This document shows, piece after piece, positions 17,815 to 26,926 of a stretch of DNA of 64,000 bases. This DNA is from Ningiella ruwaisensis (GTDB lineage Bacteria > Pseudomonadota > Gammaproteobacteria > Enterobacterales > Alteromonadaceae). Made by a program: the position numbers and the translations under genes. Location: positions 310,001-374,000 of the forward strand of contig NZ_RAHT01000002.1 in the NCBI RefSeq assembly GCF_004798935.1, read 5' to 3'. A model generated the notes under the pieces. It was not told the origin of the DNA. It saw only the letters and a list, made by a program, of their open reading frames with translations, and searched no databases. The first letter of the stretch is position 1, and the number at the start of each line of letters is the position of its first letter.

Positions 17815-19806
17815 TTATAAACTCAGTGCGGCGTCTACAACAGCTTCAGTCGTGATATTAAAGTGTTTAAACAAATCGCTCGCGGGTGCAGATTCACCAA
17901 AGGTGTCCATACCCACAACGGCGCCGTTTAAACCGACATATTTATACCAAGTGTCTTTTGCTAATGCTTCTACCGCAACACGTTTTGTAATTTTAGCAGG
18001 TAACACTTGTTCTTTATAGCTTGAAGATTGTCTATCAAAGACATCAGTGCTAGGCATTGACACAACGCGCACCGCTTTACCTTGCGAACTGAGTTGTTCA
18101 GCGGCTTCAACGGCAAGCTGCACTTCTGAACCGGTGGCAATTAAAATGATTTCCGCTTCACCTTCACAGTCTACCAGCACATAGCCACCTCGCTCAGCAT
18201 CACTTAATTGCTGTGCATTTCGGCTTTGCTGTGGTAAACCCTGACGGGTAAAGATGAGTGTTGTGGGACCATCTGTTCGCTCAATGGCTGCTTTCCATGC
18301 AATGGCAGACTCTACCTGATCACAAGGACGCCAATTATCAAGGTTTGGCGTTGAACGCAGCGCAACAAGTTGCTCAACCGGCTGGTGAGTTGGTCCATCT
18401 TCTCCTAAACCGATAGAATCATGGGTATAAACAAATATGGCTGGCTGCTTCATGATAGCGGCCATGCGAACCGCATTACGCGCGTATTCCATAAACATTA
18501 AAAAGGTAGCGCCGTAAACTTTAAAGCCGCCGTAGAGCGTCAAGCCGTTTATCATGGCCGACATGCCAAATTCACGAACGCCATAGTAAATGTAGTTTCC
18601 GCTTGCATCATCAGCGCTTATGCCTTTACTGCTTTTGTGGATTGTCAGGTTAGATCCAGCCAAATCAGCCGACCCACCCAAAAGCTCTGGTAGCAACTCA
18701 CCATAGACGTTCAAGGTGTTTTGCGATGCTTTTCGAGTCGCGATGTTCTGAGGATTATCTTGTAAAGCATGGATGTATTTAGTCACATGTTTATGCCAGT
18801 CGTCAGGCAACACATTGGTTTTGCGACGAATAAACTCTTTGGCAAGTTCGGGATGCGCTTGCTGATAAGCAGCAAACTTTTCATTCCACGCCTGCTCAAG
18901 TTGCTTGCCTTTCTCTTTACCATCCCATGCCGCATAAATATCCTGAGGCACTTCAAATGGGCCATATTTCCAGTCTAGCGCTTTACGGGTTAAGGCAATC
19001 TCATCGTCACCCAAAGGTGCACCGTGACATTCCTCTTTACCTTGCTTATTTGGTGAACCAAAACCAATTGTGGTTTTGCAGCATATTAAGGTGGGCTTAC
19101 TGGTTTCAGCCTGCGCTTGTTCAATCGCTTTTGCCACTGCGCTTGCATCGTGACCATCAACGTCTGCAATAACATGCCAACCGTAAGCTTCAAAACGTTT
19201 TGGCGTATCGTCACTGAACCAGCCTTCAACTTCACCATCAATAGAAATGCCATTATCATCATAAAAGGCGATTAATTTGCCAAGCCCAAGCGTGCCGGCC
19301 AGCGAACAGGTTTCATGAGAAATCCCTTCCATCAAGCAGCCGTCACCTAAAAATGCATAGGTATAGTGATTGACAATGTCAAAATCATCGCGATTAAATT
19401 GCGCTGCAAGCACTTTTTCAGCAAGCGCCATTCCAACTGCATTTGATATGCCCTGCCCTAATGGACCGGTTGTAGTTTCAACGCCTGGCGCATAACCATA
19501 CTCAGGGTGACCAGGTGTTTTTGAATGCAATTGTCTAAATTGCTTTAACTCCTCAATTGGAAGCCCATAGCCCGTTAAATGAAGCAGTGAATAGAGTAAC
19601 ATTGAGCCATGCCCATTGGAGAGCACAAAGCGGTCTCGGTTCGCCCACTGTGGATTTTGAGGGTTGTGCGAAAGGTAATCACACCAAAGGACCTGTGCAA
19701 TATCTGCCATGCCCATGGGTGCGCCAGGATGGCCCGATTTTGCTTGTTGTACGGCATCCATGCTGAGCGCTCTGATAGCATTGGCAAGTTCGCGGCGTGA
19801 TGACAT
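17815..19806 (-). CDS. tkt: transketolase
   Basis: A 663-residue thiamine diphosphate enzyme of the non-oxidative pentose phosphate pathway, of normal length. The ThDP-binding motif [12 protein letters not shown] near residue 155, the substrate-site histidine in [13 protein letters not shown] at the N-terminus and [15 protein letters not shown] in the pyrimidine-binding domain are present. It is the first gene of the tkt-epd-pgk-aldolase unit, with 68 bases to epd. AGGAGAA precedes the ATG. The promoter must lie in the roughly 400 bases shared with metK. Confidence 0.96.
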   Translation of the reverse strand: MSSRRELANAIRALSMDAVQQAKSGHPGAPMGMADIAQVLWCDYLSHNPQNPQWANRDRFVLSNGHGSMLLYSLLHLTGYGLPIEELKQFRQLHSKTPGHPEYGYAPGVETTTGPLGQGISNAVGMALAEKVLAAQFNRDDFDIVNHYTYAFLGDGCLMEGISHETCSLAGTLGLGKLIAFYDDNGISIDGEVEGWFSDDTPKRFEAYGWHVIADVDGHDASAVAKAIEQAQAETSKPTLICCKTTIGFGSPNKQGKEECHGAPLGDDEIALTRKALDWKYGPFEVPQDIYAAWDGKEKGKQLEQAWNEKFAAYQQAHPELAKEFIRRKTNVLPDDWHKHVTKYIHALQDNPQNIATRKASQNTLNVYGELLPELLGGSADLAGSNLTIHKSSKGISADDASGNYIYYGVREFGMSAMINGLTLYGGFKVYGATFLMFMEYARNAVRMAAIMKQPAIFVYTHDSIGLGEDGPTHQPVEQLVALRSTPNLDNWRPCDQVESAIAWKAAIERTDGPTTLIFTRQGLPQQSRNAQQLSDAERGGYVLVDCEGEAEIILIATGSEVQLAVEAAEQLSSQGKAVRVVSMPSTDVFDRQSSSYKEQVLPAKITKRVAVEALAKDTWYKYVGLNGAVVGMDTFGESAPASDLFKHFNITTEAVVDAALSL

Positions 19807-20203
19807 GTATTCTCCTTTTCTCTCTAGAGCTGTAATCCAGAATTAGTAAATCAAATTAGGCGCATATTTTTATGTGTAGAGTCTAAGACAAAACACTAGA
19901 TAATAAAATGTAGACGCGCACCAAAACGAGGAAAGACATTGTGGCGCAGCAACATGCGCACTTCAATAATTAATTAACACAATAGTTTTGTGTTTTTTAA
20001 CTAACCCATTGTAATCCATTTTATATTTTATATATAAAAATCAGTGCCTTGATTGATGTCTTTCCATTTATTTTTGATCTTTTTTATAAGATGTTACGAA
20101 TCAGTATGAAAATCCAAATAGACTTTTAGACGTCTAGACGGAAATATACTATACTTCACGCGTTTTACAATCTTGATAATCCTTTTAAGTAACAGGACAC
20201 CTA
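19807..20203. other. divergent intergenic region between tkt and metK
   Basis: About 397 bases without a gene, AT-rich, holding the promoters of tkt (leftward) and metK (rightward). Near metK lie the MetJ-like boxes at 20120-20143 and a TATACT at 20146-20151 that could be its -10 element. Confidence 0.6.
20120..20143 (+). promoter_or_regulatory. MetJ operator (three tandem met boxes) upstream of metK
   Basis: Three consecutive 8-mers, AGACTTTT, AGACGTCT and AGACGGAA, lie 61 bases upstream of the metK start. The middle one is the perfect met box consensus, and the tandem arrangement is how MetJ with S-adenosylmethionine binds. A TATACT follows at once, so bound repressor would cover the promoter. 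Confidence 0.8.
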
Positions 20204-21355
20204 ATGACTTCACGTTTATTTACCTCAGAATCGGTATCTGAGGGACATCCGGATAAAATTGCTGATCAAATTTCAGACGCCGTACTTGACGCAATCTTGA
20301 AAGAAGATCCTAAAGCTCGCGTCGCCTGCGAAACATTTGTTAAAACAGGCATGGTGCTTGTGGGTGGCGAAATCAACACCACAGCATGGGTCGATATTGA
20401 AGAGCTCACACGAAAAACCGTGAAAGAAATTGGATACACGCATTCTGATATGGGCTTTGATGGCGAATCTTGTGCGGTGTTAAATGCAATAGGTAAGCAG
20501 TCTTCTGATATCAACCAAGGGGTTGATCGCGATGCACCTGAAGAGCAAGGCGCGGGAGATCAGGGCTTGATGTTTGGTTATGCCAGTGATGAGACCGATG
20601 TACTAATGCCGGCGCCTATCACCTACGCACACAGATTAGTGCAACAGCAAGCGCTAATGCGAAAAAGCAAAAAACTTGACTGGCTTCGCCCCGATGCAAA
20701 AAGCCAGGTAACCTTTGTGTATGAGAATGGCAAACCCATTGCCATTGATGCGGTCGTACTGTCAACCCAGCATTGTGATTCAGTGGATAACACCACCATT
20801 CGAGAAGCGGTGATGGAAGAAATCATCAAACCTGTATTACCTGCGCAGTGGTTAACACCCAATACAAAATATCACATCAATCCTACCGGACGCTTTGTAA
20901 TTGGCGGACCTATGGGCGATTGCGGTTTAACAGGACGCAAGATTATCGTAGATACCTATGGCGGTATGGCTCGTCATGGCGGTGGTGCATTTTCAGGAAA
21001 AGATCCTTCAAAAGTCGACAGAAGCGCAGCATATGCCGGTCGTTATGTGGCAAAAAACATTGTTGCTGCCGGGCTTGCCAAACGCTGCGAAATTCAAATT
21101 TCATACGCGATTGGCGTTGCCGAACCAACCTCCATCAGCATTGACACCTTTGGAACAGGTACTGTAAGTGAAGAAGCACTCACCGAATTAGTGAAAAAGC
21201 ATTTTGATTTGCGTCCTTATGGTTTAATTAAGATGCTGGATTTAGAGCGCCCAATTTATAAGCCAACGGCCGCATATGGTCATTTTGGTCGCGAAGAGTT
21301 TCCTTGGGAAGCAACTGACAAAGCGGCTGATTTAAAAGCCGATGCTACAAATTAA
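20204..21355 (+). CDS. metK: S-adenosylmethionine synthetase
   Basis: A 383-residue enzyme making S-adenosylmethionine from methionine and ATP, normal length. Signatures are [16 protein letters not shown] at the N-terminus, [15 protein letters not shown] near residue 117 and [19 protein letters not shown] near residue 260. AGGACACCTA precedes the ATG. The upstream met boxes imply end-product repression by MetJ. Its nearness to tkt recalls the E. coli chromosome, where the same genes lie within one neighbourhood. Confidence 0.97.
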   Translation: MTSRLFTSESVSEGHPDKIADQISDAVLDAILKEDPKARVACETFVKTGMVLVGGEINTTAWVDIEELTRKTVKEIGYTHSDMGFDGESCAVLNAIGKQSSDINQGVDRDAPEEQGAGDQGLMFGYASDETDVLMPAPITYAHRLVQQQALMRKSKKLDWLRPDAKSQVTFVYENGKPIAIDAVVLSTQHCDSVDNTTIREAVMEEIIKPVLPAQWLTPNTKYHINPTGRFVIGGPMGDCGLTGRKIIVDTYGGMARHGGGAFSGKDPSKVDRSAAYAGRYVAKNIVAAGLAKRCEIQISYAIGVAEPTSISIDTFGTGTVSEEALTELVKKHFDLRPYGLIKMLDLERPIYKPTAAYGHFGREEFPWEATDKAADLKADATN

Positions 21356-21431
21356 TCATCCAACTTTTTCTTGCGCTCGTTTATACTGATGAATTAGAAC
21401 AGTGAATACGCGCAACATAAAAGGATGATAA

Positions 21432-22232
21432 ATGCTACGTTTTAAATCGTTTATGATGGCAGCTGGTGCTGCCATTTTAATTACGGCCTGTGCCACCTCT
21501 CCAACGGGTCGAAAACAAGTACTGCTATATTCAGACGCCCAGCTTGCTCAGTCAGGCGCACAAGCTTTTAGCGCGATGAAGCAAGAAACGCCTATTTCAA
21601 AAAAACCTGTCACCAATCAATATGTCCAGTGCATTGCAGATAAGATTATTGCGCAGTTAGGTCCAAATGCAGATACTGACGAGTGGGAGCTTGTGGTGTT
21701 TGAGTCTGACCAGGTAAATGCCTTTGCTCTTCCCGGCAAAAAAATTGGTGTTTACACAGGTTTGTTGAACGTGGCTGAAAATCAAGATCAGGTAGCGACT
21801 GTCATTGGACACGAAGTGGGCCATGTACTTGCACAACATGGAAATGAGCGCATGAGTCAGTCAACATTGATTGGTATTACGCAAGAAGCGGTGAACGTCG
21901 CACTTCAAACTAACGATGTAGCGCAAAGCGGCCCGATTATGGCGGCGCTTGGTTTAGGTGCACAATTGGGCGTTGCGCTTCCATTTAGCCGCGCACACGA
22001 AAGCGAAGCTGACTTGATTGGTTTGGATTTAATGTCAAAAGCGGGCTTTGATCCCAGACAATCTGTAAATTTATGGCAGAACATGAACGCCGCCAGCGGT
22101 GGTCAACGTCAGCTTGAAATGCTTTCCACTCACCCAGCGCCAGAAACGCGAATTAAAGATTTACAGGCGAATATGGGGCCAGCGCTCGCTCAGTATAATC
22201 AAGTTTCAAACAAACCAAACTGCCGCCCTTAA
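21432..22232 (+). CDS. M48-family metalloprotease lipoprotein (LoiP-like)
   Basis: A 266-residue protein with a lipoprotein signal (lipobox LITAC, cysteine near residue 20) and a zinc-peptidase core: HEVGHVLAQHG near residue 125 and the third ligand region ESEADLIGLDLM near residue 195. It should act in the periplasm, anchored to a membrane, in envelope protein quality control like E. coli LoiP (YggG). LoiP is also near tktA in E. coli, which supports orthology. A bidirectional terminator follows. Confidence 0.85.
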   Translation: MLRFKSFMMAAGAAILITACATSPTGRKQVLLYSDAQLAQSGAQAFSAMKQETPISKKPVTNQYVQCIADKIIAQLGPNADTDEWELVVFESDQVNAFALPGKKIGVYTGLLNVAENQDQVATVIGHEVGHVLAQHGNERMSQSTLIGITQEAVNVALQTNDVAQSGPIMAALGLGAQLGVALPFSRAHESEADLIGLDLMSKAGFDPRQSVNLWQNMNAASGGQRQLEMLSTHPAPETRIKDLQANMGPALAQYNQVSNKPNCRP

Positions 22233-22276
22233 GTGCTGTTCACAAATGCCATCTAAGAATAATATGAAAGCCTAAA

Positions 22277-22306
22277 ATAAAAACCCGCTGTGAAGCGGGT
22301 TTTTAA
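22277..22306. terminator. bidirectional rho-independent terminator between the M48 protease and mscS genes
   Basis: Stem ACCCGCT / AGCGGGT with a GTGA loop, preceded by an A-run and followed by a T-run, placed between two convergent genes. Confidence 0.85.
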
Positions 22307-22324
22307 ATACAAAGCGATTGCTGT

Positions 22325-23161
22325 TTAATCGCTTTCTTTGTGAAGGTGTACATCCATTTGAGGGAAAGGAATAGAAATGCCTTCTTCGTCGAAACGAAGT
22401 TTTACAGCTTCGGTAAAATCGAACATGACTCCCCAGTAATCGCCCGAGTTCACCCAAGGTCTGACGACGAAATTAACGCTGCTATCACCAAGCTCAGAAA
22501 CTGCGACCTGTGGCGCTGGGTCTTGTAGTATTCGATCGTCTGCTTTTACCATCTCTTCAAGTATGGATTTTGCTTTTTTCAAATCATCGCCATAACCAAT
22601 TCCAAATACCATATCTACTCGGCGAGTATCTTTAGCAGAGAAGTTAGTTATATTGCCACCATAAATACTGCCATTAGGTACGATTATTTCTTTATTATCT
22701 GGCGTATTCATGATGGTTGTAAATATACCAATGCTTTTCACCGTGCCCATCGCACCGCCTGCATCGACAAAATCACCCGCTTTGAACGGCTTGAACACCA
22801 ATAGCATCACGCCTGAAGCAAAGTTTTGTAAGGAGCCTTGCAACGATAAACCAATGGCTAAACCTGCCGCACCTAAAATGGCCACAAGTGAGGTAGTATC
22901 AACACCGAGTTGGTCGAGTGCTGCGACAATCACAAATAGCATCAAGATGGCTTTTACGATGGCCTTCACAAAATCAACCAGCATTGAATCGTAATTCGCA
23001 CGCCCAAGCAGCTTGCCAACCAGATTCACTAAGATATTAACTACAATCTTACCGATGATAAAAATGACAATTGCAACTGCCAAGTCAATCGCAAATGGAA
23101 TGATGTACTCATCTAAATATTTAGATGCGTCATCTGTTGTAAAATTGAACATGTTTGACAT
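22325..23161 (-). CDS. mscS: small-conductance mechanosensitive channel (MscS family)
   Basis: A 278-residue channel, close to E. coli MscS in length. Three membrane segments fill residues 20-130. TM3 is the glycine/alanine-rich pore helix GAAGLAIGLSLQGSLQNFASG, followed by the beta domain (VFKPFKAGDFVDAGG, VPNGSIYGGNITNFS) and the C-terminal alpha/beta domain. It opens under membrane tension to release solutes in hypo-osmotic shock. Transcribed alone. E. coli also has mscS near fbaA-pgk, so the neighbourhood is conserved although rearranged. Confidence 0.92.
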   Translation of the reverse strand: MSNMFNFTTDDASKYLDEYIIPFAIDLAVAIVIFIIGKIVVNILVNLVGKLLGRANYDSMLVDFVKAIVKAILMLFVIVAALDQLGVDTTSLVAILGAAGLAIGLSLQGSLQNFASGVMLLVFKPFKAGDFVDAGGAMGTVKSIGIFTTIMNTPDNKEIIVPNGSIYGGNITNFSAKDTRRVDMVFGIGYGDDLKKAKSILEEMVKADDRILQDPAPQVAVSELGDSSVNFVVRPWVNSGDYWGVMFDFTEAVKLRFDEEGISIPFPQMDVHLHKESD

Positions 23162-23396
23162 TTCCTTTGTTTGAAAATTGTTTATAATTCCATCTGTGCT
23201 TCATATTGTATGTGAGTTTGCACAACACCGAATGGACGTTGCTACATTAGCAAGGCTGATAAAAGTAAATCAATTTATTTTTTCAAAAATTACACACACT
23301 TACGAAAAGTGTTGCAAATTAGCTACAGTTTTTATTGCAAAGTTAGACTAATGGATGTATAAATTTTAGTCATCAAAGACAAGGAGAAAACAGGGT

Positions 23397-23621
23397 ATGG
23401 AATCTTCAATGCTTATTTTAGCCATTTTGTTTTCTTTAGTGCTTGCGCTGTTTGTATTTTGTTTAACTGAATCTCACGGAAAAAACACCGCGCACGCTCG
23501 TAGGGAAAATGAAAAAAAGAACGCTGCTAAGCAGGTTAAGGCAGAAGGAAGCAAAGACAGCATTTCAAAGTCTTACAATCAACGATACAACGTTAGAAAT
23601 AACGAAACGGAGGCGGCTTAA
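23397..23621 (+). CDS. small single-pass membrane protein, unknown function
   Basis: A 74-residue frame with an AAGGAG ribosome site nine bases before the ATG. Residues 5-24 form one hydrophobic helix. The rest is short, polar and lysine/arginine/asparagine-rich (KNAAKQVKAEGSKDS). The stop codon lies in the loop of a strong terminator, so it looks like a compact single-gene unit. I recognise no family. Ribosome site, membrane helix and dedicated terminator argue for a real gene. Confidence 0.6.
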   Translation: MESSMLILAILFSLVLALFVFCLTESHGKNTAHARRENEKKNAAKQVKAEGSKDSISKSYNQRYNVRNNETEAA

Positions 23622-23635
23622 GCCTCCGTTTTTTT
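23607..23635 (+). terminator. rho-independent terminator overlapping the small ORF stop
   Basis: Stem ACGGAGGC / GCCTCCGT with a GGCTTAA loop that includes the TAA, followed by seven T. Confidence 0.85.
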
Positions 23636-23720
23636 GTTTAAGACCGCTTTTTGAGTTCGACAAGTTACCGCTTTATTTGCCATACTCCACTTCAAATAAA
23701 GTTGTCCTCAATCAAAATTA

Positions 23721-24449
23721 ATGAGAATTCCACGTTTTTTTACTCGTCAAGAACTTCAGGCAGACATCGAGCTTGAGTTAGAAGAGTCTGTGTCACACTA
23801 TATCAATACCGTTTTGCGCCTGAAAACGGAAGCGCCAATCATCTTGTTTAACGGAAACGGCGCTGACTATCCAGCTGAAATCATTTTTTCGCATAAAAAG
23901 AAAACGCAAGTTTATGTAAATGCGCAAATTAGTTTGAATGTTGAATCACCTTTGCGCATACATCTGGCTCAGGGTATTTCAAAAGGGGACAGAATGGATT
24001 ACGCACTGCAAAAAGCAGTTGAGCTTGGCGTAAGCGAGATAAGCCCTGTTGTAACAGAGCATTGCAATGTGAAACTAAGTGATGATCGCTGGCTAAAAAA
24101 ACAAGAACAGTGGGAAAAGTCTATTATAAGCGCCTGTGAACAATCTCAGCGCAACGTTCTTCCTAAATTAAATCCGCGGATAAGCTTTTCTAAACTGATT
24201 GCTTCTAAAACAGATATGCGCAAGCTAATTTTAGCGCCCGGTAGCCAAACCTATCTAAGTGGACTCCCGCGAAGCCAATCCGGTTTTTTACTTTTGATTG
24301 GTCCCGAGGGCGGATTTTCGGAACAAGAAGTCTACACCGCAGAACAAATAGGCTTTACGCCCGTTAATATGGGCCCCAGGATACTGCGAACAGAAACAGC
24401 AGCAGCCACCAGCATTTCAGTATTGCAAGCCTTGCATGGTGATCTTTGA
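23721..24449 (+). CDS. rsmE: 16S rRNA (uracil-1498-N3)-methyltransferase RsmE
   Basis: A 242-residue SPOUT-class methyltransferase acting on the 30S subunit. An N-terminal PUA-like domain (MRIPRFFT, YINTVLRLK) is followed by the knotted domain. The cofactor site shows LLLIGPEGGFSEQEV near residue 190 and LGPRILRTETA-type residues (GPRILRTETAAA) near 225. It opens the conserved rsmE-gshB-yqgE-ruvX order found across gammaproteobacteria. Confidence 0.95.
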   Translation: MRIPRFFTRQELQADIELELEESVSHYINTVLRLKTEAPIILFNGNGADYPAEIIFSHKKKTQVYVNAQISLNVESPLRIHLAQGISKGDRMDYALQKAVELGVSEISPVVTEHCNVKLSDDRWLKKQEQWEKSIISACEQSQRNVLPKLNPRISFSKLIASKTDMRKLILAPGSQTYLSGLPRSQSGFLLLIGPEGGFSEQEVYTAEQIGFTPVNMGPRILRTETAAATSISVLQALHGDL

Positions 24450-24512
24450 CTTGTAATTTTGCGAATTGCCATCACACTTGAAGCAACATTAAAAACATCA
24501 ACAATACCAGCG

Positions 24513-24529
24513 CCCTGTTTAAAACAGGG
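24513..24529. repeat. 17-bp inverted repeat between rsmE and gshB
   Basis: Arms CCCTGTTT and AAACAGGG separated by one base, 37 bases before the gshB start. No T-run follows, so it looks more like an operator or a weak hairpin than a terminator. No known regulator is assigned. Confidence 0.4.
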
Positions 24530-24566
24530 TGTAAGCCGTCGGATTATTAAACAAGAGATTTAACAT

Positions 24567-25514
24567 ATGCCTGCACTAAAGCTTGCCATGGTCATGGACC
24601 CAATTGAAAACATTAATACAAAAAAAGATACGAGCTTTGCGATGCTGCTAGAGGCGCAAAAACGCGGTTTTGAGCTTTATTACATCAGGCAAAATGACTT
24701 AAAGATTGACAATGGCAAACCGCAGGCAAATGCAAAGATTATTCAGGTAAACGATAGGCTAGAGGATTATTTTTCGGTCATTGAAGAGCTTGAAATAGAA
24801 TTAAGCGCAATGGACGTAATCCTGATGCGCAAAGACCCACCGTTTGACAGTGAGTTTTTATACGCAACGCACATTCTAGAATTAGCTGAAAATGCAGGTG
24901 TTCTTGTGGTAAACAAACCTCGTGCGCTGCGCGACTTTAATGAAAAACTGTTTACGTCGCTCTACCCTGACTTTATCCCCGACACCATGGTAACGACGAA
25001 AAAATCCGATTTTCGAGCCTTTCATGAGCAACATAAAGATATTATTTGCAAGCCACTGGATGGAATGGGTGGAACCTCGATTTTTCGAATCAAGGAAGAC
25101 GGGAACAACTTAGGGGTAGTAAGTGAAGTGCTCACTGCCAATGGCACCAGGCATGCAATGGTGCAGCGTTACATGCCAGAAATAAAAGATGGCGACAAGC
25201 GTATTTTACTCGTCGATGGCGAAGTCATTCCCTACTGCCTGGCGAGACTGCCTGCTAAAAATGAAACACGCGGCAATTTAGCAGCAGGTGGACAAGGTCG
25301 AGCCCAACAAGTCAGCGAAGAGGATATGAAAGTTGCCACCGCTATTGCCAAAGATATGCCCGGTTTAGGGATTCTGTTTGTTGGGCTTGATATGATTGGA
25401 AATAAGGTGACGGAAATAAATATCACGTCTCCCACTTGCGTAAGAGAAATAGAAGCCGCATATTCTATAAATATATGCAGTAAATTATTTGATGCAATAG
25501 AGAAACGTTTATAG
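24567..25514 (+). CDS. gshB: glutathione synthetase
   Basis: A 315-residue ATP-grasp ligase joining gamma-glutamylcysteine and glycine, the second step of glutathione synthesis. Signatures include LAMVMDPIENINTKKDTSFAM at the N-terminus (split by substrate residues), CKPLDGMGGTSIFRI near residue 165, the flexible loop RGNLAAGGQGRAQ and NITSPTCVREIE at the C-terminus. It sits 15 bases ahead of yqgE. A glutathione S-transferase, a possible user of its product, is encoded at 32.3 kb. Confidence 0.96.
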   Translation: MPALKLAMVMDPIENINTKKDTSFAMLLEAQKRGFELYYIRQNDLKIDNGKPQANAKIIQVNDRLEDYFSVIEELEIELSAMDVILMRKDPPFDSEFLYATHILELAENAGVLVVNKPRALRDFNEKLFTSLYPDFIPDTMVTTKKSDFRAFHEQHKDIICKPLDGMGGTSIFRIKEDGNNLGVVSEVLTANGTRHAMVQRYMPEIKDGDKRILLVDGEVIPYCLARLPAKNETRGNLAAGGQGRAQQVSEEDMKVATAIAKDMPGLGILFVGLDMIGNKVTEINITSPTCVREIEAAYSINICSKLFDAIEKRL

Positions 25515-25529
25515 GAGGCACTTCGTCAA

Positions 25530-26105
25530 GTGGCAAAAATTCCTCAAACAACCAGTTTTCAAAATCATTTTTTAGTCGCCATGCCCGCGCTGGATGATGC
25601 TTATTTCTCGCGCTCGGTTACCTACATTCTTGAGCATAATGATCAGGGAGCAATGGGTATTGTTATTAATCAGCCCTCCACCATGACTTTTCGCGAGCTC
25701 ATTAAACAGGCGGACGACAAGGCACTGGTAGATGACGATAAAAGTGAACAGATTGTGGTATGCGGTGGACCAGTGCATCAAGATAGAGGCTTTGTACTGC
25801 ATTCAACACAGCCCGGCTGGAAATCGAGCCTGGAATTAAGTTCGGATATTATGTTAACCACCTCAAGAGACATTTTAAGCGTGCTCGGCAACGCCGAAGG
25901 CCCAAGCGATTCACTTGTTGCTTTAGGCTATGCGGGTTGGGAAGCGGGCCAACTTGAGCAAGAGATTGCTGATAATGCCTGGTTATTACTGGAAGCAGAT
26001 ACGGATATTCTTTTCCATACGCCTATTCACCGTAAATGGCAAGCTGCTGTCAATAAACTTGGCGTTGATGTGTGGCAACTTACTCAGCAATCCGGGCATG
26101 CATAA
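25530..26105 (+). CDS. YqgE/AlgH family protein
   Basis: A 191-residue member of the YqgE/AlgH (UPF0301) family: [46 protein letters not shown] and [18 protein letters not shown] are the conserved blocks. The biochemical role is not established. The start is GTG with AGGAGG in range (25513-25518). It overlaps ruvX by 8 bases, so the two are probably translated together. Confidence 0.92.
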   Translation: MAKIPQTTSFQNHFLVAMPALDDAYFSRSVTYILEHNDQGAMGIVINQPSTMTFRELIKQADDKALVDDDKSEQIVVCGGPVHQDRGFVLHSTQPGWKSSLELSSDIMLTTSRDILSVLGNAEGPSDSLVALGYAGWEAGQLEQEIADNAWLLLEADTDILFHTPIHRKWQAAVNKLGVDVWQLTQQSGHA

Positions 26106-26508
26106 ATCTGCACTTGCCTTTGATTTTGGCATGAAGAGCATTGGCGTTGCCTTAGGCCAGGTTGTCACGCATACAGCCTCTCCCCTGCCAGCGCTTAAAG
26201 CGAAAGATGGCATTCCAGATTGGCACACTATAGATAACCTGGTTAAAGACTGGCAACCAGATATTATCGTTGTTGGTCTCCCCCTTAATATGGACGGCAG
26301 CGAACAAGACATTACCAGCAATGCCAAAAAATTTGGACGAAGACTGGCGCATAAATATAATTTGCCGGTGCATTATCACGACGAGCGTTTAAGTACAGTT
26401 GAGGCCAAAGCCCGTTTATTTGAGCTTGGAGGCTTTAAAAAGCTGGGTAAAGAGAAAGTTGATAGCGTATCGGCATGTTTAATTTATGAAAGTTTTGTAA
26501 GTGCCTAG
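26098..26508 (+). CDS. ruvX: RuvX/YqgF family Holliday junction resolvase-like protein
   Basis: A 136-residue RNase H-fold protein with [16 protein letters not shown] at the N-terminus and the DERLSTVEA block near residue 100. The family acts on nucleic acids, and in E. coli it has been linked to maturation of the 16S rRNA 5' end. A longer in-frame reading exists, but the ATG at 26098 overlaps the yqgE stop and gives the normal family length. Confidence 0.93.
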   Translation: MHKSALAFDFGMKSIGVALGQVVTHTASPLPALKAKDGIPDWHTIDNLVKDWQPDIIVVGLPLNMDGSEQDITSNAKKFGRRLAHKYNLPVHYHDERLSTVEAKARLFELGGFKKLGKEKVDSVSACLIYESFVSA

Positions 26509-26517
26509 GTAGTCGTT

Positions 26518-26841
26518 TTAGATTGGTCGGGGCGCCTCGCATTTCCAGCAAATACGAAATTGCGGTTCGTTTACTTCGTGACAACAGCGACAGGCCCAAT
26601 CTGATGCGGGAGCATCATGTGACTGAAGATCTGATTCAAACTCGCGCAATAGCTTAGTCGCTTTTGTTTCCCATTGGGCATCAATTAACCAGACTTCTGG
26701 CAAAGCCTCATGATGCGGAATCTCGCCGCTGGCGCCTTGAATAAATTCATTTTTGATGGTGCATGGAATACCCGCATCTTCCAATAGTTCGAATATTTGA
26801 CGCACGCGAAACTGATCAAAATCCTTGTAAAATCGCTTCAT
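26518..26841 (-). CDS. DUF2007-type protein with a C-terminal zinc ribbon
   Basis: A 107-residue protein. Residues 1-70 resemble the DUF2007 'putative signal transducing' fold (QIFELLEDAGIPCTIKNE, PEVWLIDAQWETKATKLL). The C-terminus has four cysteines, C-x2-C about 12 residues before another C-x2-C (WACRCCHEVN, CWKCEAP), consistent with a small zinc ribbon. Function unknown. It is convergent with ruvX and downstream of the pilT-pilU unit, from which it is split by a terminator. Confidence 0.7.
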   Translation of the reverse strand: MKRFYKDFDQFRVRQIFELLEDAGIPCTIKNEFIQGASGEIPHHEALPEVWLIDAQWETKATKLLREFESDLQSHDAPASDWACRCCHEVNEPQFRICWKCEAPRPI

Positions 26842-26860
26842 CTGCTACCTGTATGCAAAG

Positions 26861-26888
26861 AAAAAAGGCTGACACCATTGTCAGCCCT
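26861..26888 (-). terminator. rho-independent terminator after pilU
   Basis: Stem GGCTGACA / TGTCAGCC (26867-26874 with 26879-26886) and a 4-nt loop. Read leftward it ends in six T, directly behind the pilU stop. Confidence 0.8.
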
Positions 26889-26926
26889 TTAGGATAAAAA
26901 CACAATGTAAAAGCAATTACACGCGC

